The notes beneath the pieces are model-generated. The model saw nothing but the letters and a program-made list of their open reading frames with translations. It had not been told where the DNA came from and ran no database searches. The position numbers and the translations under genes are program-made. From NCBI GenBank assembly GCA_028023455.1, contig JAQFVV010012670.1:124001-188000 (forward strand): a stretch of DNA of 64,000 bases, read 5' to 3'. How positions within the stretch are numbered: the first letter of the stretch is position 1; each line of letters opens with the position of its first letter. Below, in pieces: positions 1 through 13,700 of the stretch. This DNA comes from Epiperipatus broadwayi. Its lineage: Eukaryota; Onychophora; Udeonychophora; Euonychophora; Peripatidae.

Positions 1-324
1 TAAATATGCGACTTTTTTCGCATGCCTCTCTTCTATTAATGGCACTGAGATCATTTGCTATGTAAAAAGCTTCTTTAACTTTTCTTTTGGCATCACTCTT
101 CTCTGCACAAATTATTTGGGCAGAACTGGGTTCGAATACATGGCTTAACTAATTAAAAATTCAAACTCATTTGCATATGTGTACACTAAATCACAACAGT
201 CTTCATTCACAAAACTATGAGTATGAGATTTGAACATTAAATCTCGAAAGCGCTAAGCAGACCTATTACACATTATAGTATAATTATAGCTTCACTAACA
301 CATGCGAAAAAAGTCGCATATTTA
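1..324. mobile_element. Short inverted-repeat element (MITE-like)
   Basis: The first 24 bases are exactly mirrored at 301-324 (ATGCGACTTTTTTCGCAT core). The interior is noncoding, with a tRNA B-box-like GGGTTCGAATAC at 129-140. The left end may extend beyond the window. Confidence 0.6.
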
Positions 325-767
325 TAATTACAATTTTTACTAGTGAAGAGAAAAACAATTTATTTATGAATTGATGTTATTTTTGACATTTTGTGACTGT
401 AAAAATTGTCATCTTTTAATTTGATATCACTTGTTAATTCATTATATCGTTTCAAGAAATCTAAATCTTGCTATTAAGCTTATATATATTGTGACATGCA
501 CATCCATCATGTGATATCTATCTATAGTTTACAGATTAATAAAAAAGAAAACCAAAAAAAAATATTTATGTTTAATAAATAAATTCAAATTTAGAGTGAA
601 TGTATAATTTATTTAATTCGAAATAAAATATTAAATTTGTCATATTGATAATAATAATAATAGACTTTGTTAAGATTAAAAAAAAGAAAATTCATGCTTC
701 ATGAGACAGTTAAAAGGATATGTTGTTGCCAGGTAACGGAAAAATTCAGCAAAAAAAAAGAATTAAA

Positions 768-923
768 CTAGGCAAAAACTCACTATACGTATTGCCACAT
801 AACAAGCTAGAATAATCAATGGATGCCAGAAGGCCTGTGCATAAAATCCCCATCTAATGCCTACTCATCCAATATCCCCAGACTAGTTTCTGGCTTATGG
901 TGATCATGTGATATTTATTGGCT
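768..923 (-). mobile_element. Main palindromic family, single-arm copy
   Basis: From GGCAAAAACTCAC to the CCAGACTAGTTTCTGGC core, followed directly by the GATCATGTGAT end. The 5' part and the ribozyme core are deleted. Confidence 0.6.
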
Positions 924-1036
924 CAAAAAAAAAAAAAACATATACTTTCTTTTTCTTCGGAAATATTTTATTTGTTTTATCTATTTTTCTTCAATATACT
1001 GTGGATTTTGAGTAGAGACTACGAAGGAGTGAGCAT

Positions 1037-1184
1037 GAGCTCTCAGTTAATGTCTGCAAGAATAAATAAAATAGACAACAACAAATACTATGCTGAACCA
1101 TTTGAAGCTCGAGCTCTCAGTTAATGTCTGCAAGAATAAATGAAATAGACAACAACAAATACTATGCTGAACCATTTGAAGCCA
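1037..1184. repeat. Tandem duplication, 74-bp unit
   Basis: GAGCTCTCAGTTAATGTCTG starts at 1037 and again at 1111. The two units differ by very few bases. Noncoding; an open stretch across it is chance. Confidence 0.8.
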
Positions 1185-4100
1185 TTCAGCCTTTGGATTA
1201 ATAAAAAGGAACACTATCTAATAATAATGCCCATAGGATTCCATGTCATTGTTTATTATCATCACGGAAGAATGGAACTGCAATCCAAATGTTAACATGT
1301 TAACCTTGGTAACAAATCCTAATAGAAACAAATAATTTCTAAAATTCTTTGTTAAACTAACTTTTACTTTATCATCAATATTCAAAAGAATAATAATAAT
1401 ATGCAGATAGATATCTATCAAATTTCCTTCTTTTAAAATTTAAATTATTAATGCAGTTTATATTATTCAATACGGATTTAATTAATAGATTAAGTAAGTA
1501 AGACTTATATTCATTATTGACATTAGTATTTAGAAAACAAATCAAAATTAAAAACATAGTTAACATTTAAAGTTTATTTTAAATATATAAAAATAATTAT
1601 TGTGGTGAAAACATTACTTGATCTAAAGATATAAAAGATATTTAAAAAAGAAAATTTTTTATGCTGTGTGAAAGATCGTATATATTAACCCTCTTCTGAA
1701 TATGCATGTTTAACAAACTTTTAGAGTAGATCGCATTTTAACAATTGCAATCTATTATGAATAGATTATATAATACAATGGATTATTTTAAGTTATAATT
1801 GTCGAATTTAAATTTGTATTTTTATCTTAATAAACGTCTTATTATTAATCTACGCATCATTTGATTTACCTATTCTACAAATTATTTTATCTTGAAAGTA
1901 TTGATTCACATATTCCAAACTACATATTCATTAGATAATAAATCATTTATTTATTGAAATTTTTATTTAACAAATAAAATACTTATCAATGTAAAGGATC
2001 ATTGATGCCTTATAAATTCATGAGTCTATTATGATATATGTTTTCGTTATTATAAATTCATTTATGGTGTGCATGAAAATATGTAGTTCTAATCATTATT
2101 TGAGGGTATCAGTTATAATATATATATATTTCCACAATAGTTATGAATTATATTATGCAAATTATTTTCAAAAATGTCAGACAGTATGTTGCATTTTTTG
2201 ATGAATAGTTTTAGCATTAGTCTACCATATTTTGCAGAAGTCATTTTATGTTTACATCAAAAGCACTAATCCAACTGTATATTTTTGACCCATCTAATAT
2301 AAGATTGAATAGTCACTAAATTTCCAGACTAATTTCAAGCTATTGATCTTCATTAATAAGGAACAATGAGTTATCACACACACACTATCTGCAACCAACT
2401 TTGCTTCTTTTGTACTAAGTTCATGATTTGAAAGTTTTAAACATTAAAGTTTTGAATCTAACTGAAATTGCTTGTGAACTATATAAGTAAAAGACCCAGG
2501 GCAGGAATTGTATATTTAATGATTTTAGTTGTATTTTAACTCACTTTGAGTTTTTGGTGAATAGCTTTTATCAAATAAAGTATCATGAATCAAGTAATGC
2601 CTTGTTTGGTATAAATACTTTCAATATCTGCATAGGCAGGATTACTGCTTCTAAAGCAGATATTTAAAATAAGCAAAGATTCATATGATGCTTTGCTAAT
2701 ATGTATTATCTTATCAAAGGATTATAAGTACACAATAAAATATAGCTGTTTGCTTAATATAATCTATTTAGCTATATGAGCAATTCAGCTTATATTTAAA
2801 ACCATAGGTGTTTAAATCTCAGATTGTTAGCTTGGATAGTATAAAACAGTAAAATGCTGTGTGTGTGAAAAATCAGCCATTTTTCATTGGTGAAGGTCAA
2901 AAACTAGTCTGGGAATTTAATTGGTACATTTTATTTTTATTGATTACACAAGCTTTCAATAGGTGGCACTGGAGTAGAGTAATAGAGTGGATTATTACTC
3001 CTAATGTTTAGAAGCAATTATAATAGATTCCTTTAACTAAGTTTTGAAGTAAATAATATAGAAGTTAAAAGTAAATGGATTTAATTTTAAACATAATAGA
3101 AAAAAAAATATAGAGTTGGCCATATTTTAAATATATTTGGAAAATTTGAAGACAATCTTTAAAACAAGGCATAGGAATACATGAAGAATAATAAGTAGCA
3201 GAAAATATCATATATGCTTTATGTAACATATAAAATTCTCTATTAAAGCCTGTTTAGCGACTGTCAATCAATGATGATCATTCAGTTATATTGCTAAATT
3301 AAATGTAGTACTCTATTGCCTTGATTACTGAAACTGCTTTTAGACAGAGAAAGTAATATAGATAAATAATATGCAGAAATAAATATGATATATATATATA
3401 ACAACACTAATATCTTCATTATAAAATAAAAAAAAGTCATATGGTAAATTTGCCTTCTTCATAACTCTAAAAGAATTAGCAAAAACATTTAAGAAAATAC
3501 TTAAAGTGAAAAAATGAATTAATAAACAAAATTAATATATTATCATATAGCAAGACTCATCTATATACTCTGATAAAAATGACACTGCAATATCTGAAAA
3601 AATAAAAACTATAATGATCACTAGTAAACCAAAACAAGCAATATCGTTATCTCTACATATATTCATAAAGATTATCAAGTCATTTTGTCCAGAACCCACA
3701 AACTATTTCTACCTATGAAGCTACAAAAAAGATAGTGGGCATATATTATCTTAAAAAATTTCATTATAAGTTTAAGATTAAGTAGAAAAACAAGATGTAT
3801 GCATATTTGTTTGATTATTTTTCCAAAAACTGTTATTGTTTTGTATTTTCACATAAGAAACAATATTTGCTCGAATGAGTTATTCGTGGCTTTCCTATAG
3901 AAGTGTATTAAATGAATTGTTTTGGTTTATGACTTCTGCACGAATCATAATTTACAAAATTCTTTCATTTCCTGATATTTTCAATTAATGCCATGATAAT
4001 ATATGATTATTAGTTCAGGAATTAGACAAGCCTAATTATGGTTCTTATTCCCAGGAGGCTGTAAAATCACTAGCCAAAATAGTGGTTGGCTGTCAAAGGC

Positions 4101-4299
4101 AGAAGGTACTAAGAATCCCAGTTGTAGACCATGGTTACTATTCTATGATGATTTCTATTTAAGTATCTACAACTGCAGATCACTTTTAAGCAACAGAAGA
4201 TTGCACGAATTAGAAGAAGAACTAATATTAAATAGATTATTGTTTGACTTTATGAAATTAGAAGAAAAAGTGAAGAAACAATTGATTTAAAAAATGGCT
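1185..4299. other. AT-rich sequence upstream of DDX41 exons
   Basis: I see no exon, RNA gene or clear repeat here. It probably lies in a DDX41 intron, because the last three exons follow and the earlier ones were not found. Confidence 0.5.
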
Positions 4300-4491
4300 T
4301 TACTGCAAGAACACAAATATTGGAAGCACAAGTGAAGTGGAAATAAAAGTAAAAGAACAACATTGTGGAAATTGAAGGTATATCAGACAGAGTGGCAAGA
4401 TTAATTCAATTTAATGGAAGATACTAAATGCAATTAATTTAGATCCATGTCCACACAAGTTTTTTCTGTAACGAACTAAGAGAATATTTAT

Positions 4492-4549
4492 ATGGATATA
4501 AAAATGTTTTTGATTGGATATATGGATATAAAAATGTTTTTGATTGGAT
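4492..4549. repeat. Tandem duplication, 29-bp unit
   Basis: ATATGGATATAAAAATG followed by TTTTTGATTGG occurs twice in a row inside the RTE-like LINE. Confidence 0.75.
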
Positions 4550-6521
4550 CAAATAACATTTTAATGTCACAGAAGACTTTAATGCTAGAATTGACAAACA
4601 AGTGAAATATGAAAATACTGTAAGGACAGAAACTTGTAGAGTTTTCAGAAAAAGAAAAACTATGTATTATGATTTATTTATTTTTTGAGAAAAATGCTAA
4701 TTAGAAATGAACATGGAAACATCCAAATAAAAGGAACACAGAATTGGTTTATATTTTAACTAACAGAAAATATATTTGTTCTTAATAGATTCAGTACAGG
4801 AAAATGATCGTCAATTAATGAGTGGTAATATACATATTAATGCAAAACTAAAAAGACAAAAACTATTTCTGAACCTTTAGAAACACTACATTTAAATTAT
4901 AATTTGTAAAAGATTTCAAAATATTAGATTTTAAAGATAGTTTAGAGTTGATTGAAATCATTAAGAAGATAAAATAAACTCTATTAAGAACTGCAAAAAA
5001 AAATAGCTTTTACAAAAAGCAGCAATTTATCCGCAAAAGACAAGACAATGTATGAAGAAAACAAGGAATATAGACAATTTTAAAAATGATTCATTAAAAA
5101 GAAAGTTTTGGTAAAATGATATGCAAAAAAATTAATAATGATGTAAAAAAAACTATAACTATGAATTGTCGAGAAAAACTATAGCAGAGAATAAAAATCT
5201 CACAAGTGACAAATAATATTTTGGTATTTGAAAGAAAATTGTTTCATCAATAAGAAAAAAATATGGAACTATTGTTAAAACGAGAATTGAAGAGTATTAT
5301 AAAGAATTATATAATAATAAAAAAGAAGAAAATAAAATATCCCTACAGTTATTACATCTTCTGAATTGCCTCAGCATTTTAAATGAAGAAGTGAACATGC
5401 AATTAAATCTTAAAGAAGAGAAAAACTCCAAGAAATAAAGGAATACTTCAAAAGAAGGAAGTGAAGAAATAGAAAAATTGTTGGTAAAGTTATATAGCAA
5501 ATGTCTAAGTGATGGAAGTGTATCAAATAATTGGAAGAATGCAATAGAAGATATTAGAAATTAAAAAAATATTGCAAAGATAATTCTAAATCATTTTCAG
5601 CAAACTTTGTATTCTTACTAATCAAAAGAAAATTGTATTTAAAACTGATTTTAGCTCTGTGGATGACATCCAGATATTGAGAGATGTTATGGAAAAGTTC
5701 ATTAATATTAGTTGCTATTTTGCTTTGGATTTGTAGATTATGAAAAGACATTTGATTTAATAAGCATTTCTACAGTAAACCCAGTATATTGTCATATTTT
5801 GAAGAATATCAGATATGTTTAATCACAACAATTAGATTACATGGTGATATTAAGAATAACATTAGGAAAATTGTACGACAAGAGTGATTCTATATCACTA
5901 CAAAATTTTACAACAGTTTTACAAGTAGTATTTTGTGGATTAAATGGGGAAATTAAGAGAGTGAAAGTAAATGAAGATTATTTAAGTCATTTATATTTTG
6001 CAGATGATGTGGTTGTTTTTGCAAATAATGTTTCAGAGCTTTGGAAAATGCTGCAAGCATTATCAGATGAAAATAAAAAAGTAGGACTAAATAAAGATAA
6101 ATGCTAACAAAGAACTAAAGTTATGTTCATGGATTTTCTTAGAAGAAAGTAAGGCTTGATAATTAGGAATTAGAAGAAGTTAACAAATGCAAATACTTGC
6201 ATCAAAATATTAACGCAGATAGAAACATAACGGAAGAAATTAATCATAGAATTAGTTTTGAATGGAATGAATTTAGCAGAAATAACTTGATAATAAAAGT
6301 ATGCCTGTGTGTTTAAAAAGGATGGCTTTTAATATATGTATTTCCTGGATCTGAAAGTTGAATCCTTAACAGAAGAACAATACAGAGACGTCAAATCATT
6401 CAACAAAATATGGAATAACAAGAAGAAATCGAAAATGAAATATATAATTGAGAAGATAAACAGGTATCACTGAGATTGAAATGGAGTTGGACTAGACATA
6501 TTGTTAGAAAAAATAATAGTA

Positions 6522-7104
6522 AACATCACATGATCACCATTTCTTATGCTTGCTTATAACTGTTGTTAAAACAGGCAAAACTCACTATACGTATTGCCAC
6601 ACACAGCAAGCTAGAGTAATCAATGGATACCAGAAGGCTTGTGCATAAAATTCCCATCTAGTTTTGCCTGTTTTAACAACAGTTATAAGCAAGCATAAGA
6701 AATGGTGATCATGTGATGTTTATTGGCTTAAAACCAATCCTGCCTAATAGGATAGTAGTGGCTATGGTTATTAAAGAACCAAAGACACCAAAATGTATAG
6801 GTATTGAACTGAGTTCAGACCTATATGACTATATAAGCTAATGAGCTTGGATTGAAAATATTAGTTTTGTAGTTAAGTGGAGATAAAAGGTGGCTGCTAG
6901 AGGGTTGCATTAGATCCTAAAATCTAGGTGCAGTGCTCTCAGATCCAAGGCTCCTCACTGACAAAGGCCACAAGCCAGAAACTAGTCTGGGGATATTGGA
7001 TGATTAGGCACTAGATGGGGATTTTATGCACAAGCTTTCTGGCATCTATTGATTACTCTAGCTTGCTGTGTATGGCAATATGTATAGTGAGTTTTGCCTG
7101 TTTT
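6522..7104. mobile_element. Main palindromic family, longest copy, with 13-bp target duplication
   Basis: A 583-bp insertion flanked by the perfect 13-bp repeat AAAAATAATAGTA (6509-6521 and 7105-7117). It interrupts an RTE-like LINE. The left part is a folded-back 3' end (6522-6720). It is followed by a single-copy middle and a full hammerhead-bearing 3' half. The middle has a possible pol III A box (TAGTGGCTATGG) and B box (GAGTTCAGACC), both weak. The inner 5' segment (about 6720-6930) is shared with the copy at 26.75 kb. Short and noncoding, so non-autonomous. Confidence 0.75.
6943..7001 (+). ncRNA. Degenerate hammerhead in the 6.5-kb palindromic repeat
   Basis: Same layout as the copy at 12332, with ATCCAA/TTGGAT, TCCTCA/TGGGGA, GGC/GCC and GAAACTAGTC. 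The core reads CTGACAA, so the conserved G8 is changed. Expected to be inactive. Confidence 0.55.
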
Positions 7105-7655
7105 AAAAATAATAGTAGATAGGCAGTTGAAGTTTTAAATTGAATCTTAAGAGATTGTAAAAGATCTAGAAAGATCACATATGAGATGGATAGATGAAAT
7201 AAGGAAGTTTTCTGGTATATATGAAGAAGAGAAGCTAGGAATGGGAATAAGTAGATTAAACTTGGAGAGATCTTCTTCTTGCAGTGGTCGAAAATAATGA
7301 TGGCAGGAATTAGTATTAATTTTTTGTATATATATATTTATGATCATTTTAATTATTGTTAGAGGTAAAGAAATATTAGATTATTATCATTTACATTGTT
7401 CCATTTTTAAGATTAAAAAATATTCTTAAAGTTACCAAACTATATGCCATAAATACATTAACTATTAATTCAGTCTTATTTATAGTATAGATGATATAAA
7501 TATCCATTTTTTTTAGTTTTTAAAATAATATAAGTAATTTTATGATTTGTATTGTACTAATTTTATTATGGCTATTGAAATCCTGTTTGGTTTATTTAAA
7601 AATGTTTTAGTTTGTAAAAAAAATTGATACTGATAATCATTTATAATTTGTTTAG

Positions 7656-7727
7656 TTCATCGTATTGGGCGTACAGGACGATGTGGAAAAACAGGAATTG
7701 CCACCACCTTTATTAACAAATCAGTCG
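7656..7727 (+). CDS. DDX41: DDX41 exon: motif VI
   Basis: Twenty-three complete codons starting at HRIGRTGR, with acceptor TTTAG and donor GTAAGT. It enters in phase 1 and leaves in phase 1. Confidence 0.95.
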
Positions 7728-10700
7728 GTAAGTTATGTTTATTTTTCAAACAAATTGAATTAATTATAATGCTAAAATTTGAATATAATTTTAGTCTTTA
7801 GTGCTGACGGAAAGATTTCAAATTAAACTAATTCTATCTTCGTATTTTATGCAAATTAATTAATGATTAGTCATAAAGTCTCCGACAACAGATATTGGAT
7901 AGTCTTTTCCAAAATTTATTAATATATTTACTTAAACTTGCTGTTTCTAACATTTGTTATTCTCACATCATATTTTTCAAAGATTTATTTATCTCTTAGC
8001 TTTTTTTTCTATCTATCATTTAATAAATATGCATTTCATATTTTTTCTCTTGAAACCTGAATCTCATATTCAAAAACTTCCAACTGTTACATTTTTTAAG
8101 TTTTCTGAGAAGTAGCTTTGTTTATTTATTCATAGATGTCATGTTTTTTTACTATAAAATACATGTGATCATTCCTATATATATCTTGCAACATCATTAC
8201 ATTATTCACCATATAAGAGTAGCTGTATTCAAACAACCATATTGTCTTTAAGCTCATATACCAATATAGGCTATCCATCATAATCTATCTCTTTTTAAAA
8301 CTACTTTAAAGAAATTTTTTTCTTGCAGGATTTACTTAGCAACTCTGACTAATGGTAATAGATGCTTTTTTCCTGTTTCCAGAGATGATTTGAGGAAGCA
8401 AAATCTATTCGTAATTCCTGTCACTTGATCTAAATTTTAATATGTCATATCTGTTGTTATAGTTATGAGCGCATTTAGCTAAATTTCCACTGTGTTTATT
8501 TTGTTTTTCAACTTTTTTATCCATCTTTATTATCTTTTCCCTTTTTAAATTTGTAAATGTAATATTTCTTCCATTAATCCTGAATTCATGCTTGTGTTTG
8601 TCCAGAATATCTCATCATTACATACTCAGTATTTAAAATAAATAAATATATAATAATTATATGCAATTTGAAAACATTTTATTTCTCATTGATTTATTTT
8701 AACTTTAGTTTATTAATCCTAGTAGTGCATTTATTAGATCATTGAGGTGTTCTAGTATAACATTTTTTCTGATATTTTTAAATTAAATAATGATAATTAA
8801 ATAAAGATATTTGGTGCATAGTCTATAAACACATACAAACTTTTTCCAATATTTTTAGGCTTTTCAATTGTCTAGTGTGCATCAGAAATAATGAAAAATT
8901 TTCAGCTTTTACTAAATCTATTTTCAATATGTGGAAGTTCTCTTAAAATATGAGTGAGCTTCAGAATGCATATATATGTACATAAAAGATATATTTTGCA
9001 AATTCATCTTCGTGTCAACGTATATATAAACTTTAAATATTTGCATCTTACTATATTTGGAAGATTATTCTATGCAGTTTTTTACATTTTAACTTGTATA
9101 TTTGAAGGATCGTGAGTTATAGCTAACCATAAACAAAAAAAAAAAGATCTTTCATTTCATCAATATTGAAATAAACTGAAATGTTAATGTGGAAGAAAAG
9201 TGTCTTTCCTTTTAGAATTTGGTTATATATTGAGATAAAACATATTAATGAATAACTGATCATAATGAATATCATTAACTCAAGTTATGTAATATCTGGA
9301 TGTGTTGTGTATATGAATACTGCATATTACATATAGATTGAAAATGCATTCTAATTGTGAGCTTCTATAGTAAAACTTCAAACTGCTACATAAAATAAAA
9401 TTTCTATTTCTCTCTTTTTACTTGTTATTATAAATGATTGAGGAAACTTGTCCAAGAGGACTTGATAAAATAGATATTATCTTTTCTTGAAGAGCTACTC
9501 ACTTCAGAATTAACTCATACTTCAATGGCAACTAATGAGATCATTTATTGGTTTAAGTAAGCATCAGGATAGTATTTAAATAATCTCTAAAAAAATAGTT
9601 GTATGATTGACTGATTATTCAAGTATATCCTAAATTAAGAGTGCTATCTATTTACTGTTTAAATCACAGTTGGACACAGAGTCAAATACAAAAATAGACA
9701 AAATCTGAGACAATGTCTAAAACATGATGACATTTAACAGTTTTGTTGAGAAATTATAAAAGGCATCTAAGTTTTTTTTTAATAAATAAAACTTGAAATT
9801 GTCTTGATATCTGAAATATTAATTCTTGGTTTCATTGAAGCAATATAAATAATAAATTTCCAAGCTTTTCTACATATTTTATTATATTATAAAAGTAGTC
9901 TTGAAAAGTCTATCCAATTTGAGACTTTTCTTATTAAACATTTTCTAGTATTATTATTTGTAAATCATAAAAATATATGATTACTGCCAATTCAGATGAC
10001 ATGAGTTTATTATTCTCGTATTTCTCTACTTTTACTAGGAACATTTTCTCAAATAATGCAATTGTTTTTTTTTTTTTTGCTGAATGAAAATTATTCATTC
10101 TACATTGTAAAAGTCTCACTAATTATTTGCTGATGATATTTATGAATATCTGTCCAGTAACAATCCTGATTAAGGGCAAAATATCATGGCCATGTAATAT
10201 TAAAATGCACAATTGTGTATAAAACCATATATATATGACTTATATTAATCCAAGTGCTATCGACAACTATGAATCAATGAACTGGATTATGTATAACTAA
10301 TTCTTTCATTATAAAGCTTTTTGAACTGAAGTTCAGTCAAGCTTTGAAAACGGATTGAATATGCATTAATAAGAGCGCACTTCCTGTCAAAAAAATATTG
10401 TAATTCAAGTTATATTGAGTAATATAGTTTTATCTTAGATATTTCTTCTGTCAAATCAATCATTTATATTAGAGAAGTACTAAATATAAATAGTAAATCT
10501 AAATTTGATTAAAAGCATCAATCTAAGATAAACAAAAAATAAGCAACTTAAATAATATGGGTAATCCAATATATCTGTTATTAATGCATAGCATTACATT
10601 TATTAAACAGGCAAAACTCTCCATACAGTAGTGCCACCCTGTGCCAACCAGAGTAATCAATGGATGCCAGAAGGCTTGTGCATAAAATCCCCATCTAGTG

Positions 10701-13700
10701 CCTACTCATCCATTCTGGCATCCGTTGATTACTCTGGTTGGCACAACTGTACGGAGAGTTTTGCCTGTTTAATAACAGTTATATGCTAGCGTAAAAGATC
10801 ATGTGATGTTTAGTGGCATTATATTTATTGGCAACTCAGTATACTTTAAAAATAATTTCATCTTATTTTAAATTGTCTAGTTTTATAAAGTACAATATGT
10901 TATATGTTTACACATGCTCACAATTATAAAATTTACTTATGAAAGATTTATCAGACATAAATATTAAAAGTCTGTCAATTTTTCAGAATCTTGGTTAATA
11001 ATGTAATCAAGAACAGCTGATCATCAATGAAATCTTTATGACTTTCATTTCATAACATTTCTTTGCATATATGGACATATAAAAAACATAATCGTTTTTT
11101 TTTTTTTCTTTAACAGAAGAATCTGTTTTATTGGATTTGAAGCATTTATTGATAGAAGCTAAACAGAAGGTACCACCATTTTTGGCAGCTTTGCAATCCG
11201 AAAATGAAAAATATCTGGATATTGGAGGTAATTTAACACATTCTTTATACTTATACAATAATTATTATATATTATTATTCAGTAATATTTTAAGTTTTTA
11301 AAGATTGACAATTATTTTGAAGTTGTCAAGAGTTTTTTTAATTCGTTTTTGGTATTAGAATCATATATTTATGATCCCTATTTACATATGACTTAAATAG
11401 TCAGAGGAGTTGGCAATCCTCACTGTTTATAACATATGACTTACTAATTCTTCATTAGATGCATATGTACACAAGCATAAATTAAAAAATTTATTTCTAA
11501 AGAAAAATAGTTAAATAATTAAAAGAATTCAAATATTGTTAAAAAAAATTAATCAAATTGTGGATAAGAATGAAGGGATTTTATTTTTTCGTTAGCTGGT
11601 TATAGATTCTTTTTTTTATTGCCATACTGTAACGAACTTTATAAAAATTTCAATTTAATTTCTAGTATGACTTAATAAAAGATGTTTTACTATATATAAG
11701 AATAGAAAAGCATTTCCTCATTTAAGCAATCTTTATCTTTTTTACTTTTATTTGAGTATTTTTAACTATTTCTTTTTTTGATCATCACACTCAAATAATT
11801 TGTATATACATGAGGATAATTGAATGAAAGTAGATTTTTCTAATTATAATTGCAAAACCCAGTTAATTTATGTATATTGAACTAAGTACATCAATTCACA
11901 ATTAAATTACAAATTCACTATCAGTGATTTCTTTGCCAAGCGAGACTTCTCTTATGCAAAGTAACACAACACAAAGCATTTACTATGCTATCTTCCCATA
12001 ATTCCAACTGATATTCCAATTATTTTAATATCAAAAGTTAATAACTTCAGAATTATAAATTATGATTTTGAAGTTATTAACTTATTTGAAAGTTCTTTTG
12101 ATATAAAAGTACTAAACATCACATGAGCACATAACTGTTATTAAAACAGGCAAAACTCTCCATACAGTAGTGCCACTCAGAGTAATCAATGGATGCCAGA
12201 AGGCTTGTGCATAAAATCCCCATCTAGTGCCTACTCATCCAATATCCCTAAACTAGTTTCTGGCTTGTGGCCTTCGTCAATGAGGAGGTTTGGATCTGAA
12301 AGCACTGCACCTAGATCTTAGGATCTCTCAGATCCAAAGCTCCTCACTGATGAAGGCCACAAGCCAGAAACTAGTCTGGGGATATTGGATGAGTAGGCAC
12401 TAGATGGGGATTTTATGCACAAGCCTTCTGGCATCCATTGATTACTCTGGTTGGCACTGCTGTATGGAGAGTTTTGCCTGATATAAAAGTAGGATAGTAT
12501 ATATTTGTTTTGCACTTGAGAAGTCTGCCTTGGCAGGAAAACTATTGTTAATGAATTTATAATTTAATTTTGTCTAGTAATTTAATTGTGAATGGGTATA
12601 CTTAGTTTATTATACTAATTACTTTAGCTTTTGGCATTTGATATGTAAATATATGAATAAGTACACAGTCTTAATTCTATAAAAATCACGTGATCAACAA
12701 ATTTGTAATGAATGAGTCAAATTCTCCGGAATAATTTTAATAATATTAAACTGAAATAGTAGCTCAATAAAACTGTAATACTTGTGTATATAAATATTCT
12801 ACAGTACTTTATAACATTAAATAAACACAAAAGTTATAAATTTTAAAGAAACTTCCTATTTAAAGTTTCATGATTATTTGTTGAGAAATTGATTGATGCT
12901 ATCAATAGATATTTGAGATATAACTTGCTAGTAGTAATTTTACGTTCAAATTTGAAAGATATTTAAAAAGTGGATAATTTTCTCTTATGTACCTAAGAAA
13001 ATCTTTTATAAAGTATTAAAATTCTAAATAACTAGTAGTGATTTGGCAATACTTTTATAACCTAATAGCAGTTCCATTTATTTCATTGCTGTATACATAC
13101 TTACACAACTTTTGTGGCTTTAAAGCTGAAGCATTTTATTTATTTATTTTGAGAAATTTAAATGCAAGATGGTCTCATCTTATTAAAATTAAAAATTTGC
13201 TTTGAAATATAGTTGCTGTCAGCAATGAAAAATATATTTTACTAAGATAAGTTATAATAAACTAAAAATCAGCTTTTCAAGCTAATGCACATGCACTTTA
13301 TGAATCTTAATAATAAATGAATACTTTCACTTCCAACACAAGATAAAGTCTTTGCGAAAGAATAGAATGAATCCACCTATTCTTTTAACCCAAACGCTTA
13401 AGTGTGGGCAAATCTTAAGCACTAGAAATGAAAGCGTGAAGATAAACCAATCACTTTAAATTACTTTTTTGTTTCAGATTTTTAAATATAGCCTTTTTTT
13501 CAATTAATCACTATTTCTTAGGTAATTCCTTATGGAAGTATTAATTTCTAATTTCATATTTAAACTGTAAATATAGCAGTTTCATTTAGGTTTGGAAGGT
13601 ATTGTTGATACATTTCAATTTTAGAAGAAAAACTAATATACTATTATTATATAAAATATAATACTGAAAATGGCTTTTGTATTTTAAATCACTCACATAT

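Larger units (their letters stand above)
4300..7335 (+). mobile_element. RTE-like LINE, decayed, interrupted by the 6522-7104 repeat
   Basis: Fragments in order: endonuclease motif DFNARI (about 4578), endonuclease end with the ILTNRKY and RFSTG blocks (about 4755-4800), RT palm FVDYEKAFD-like (about 5735), and an open stretch 5841-6107 with YLSHLYFADDVVVFA, the catalytic YADD-type box. A C-terminal WIDEIRK block is at about 7185. Many frameshifts and stops. The order and motif style fit the RTE clade. Confidence 0.75.
12112..12479. mobile_element. Main palindromic family, inverted dimer with 12-bp target duplication
   Basis: Two arms of about 150 bp facing each other around a short centre near 12315, flanked by GATATAAAAGTA (12100-12111 and 12480-12491). 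Both ends carry the AAAACTC/GAGTTTT terminal segment, so the 3' ends face outward and the ribozymes face inward. Sits in the last DDX41 intron. Confidence 0.75.

Noticed and set aside
10605-10815. Hammerhead in the 10.6-kb copy of the main repeat
   Set aside because: The arms join before the core; CTGATGA and GAAAC are both missing.
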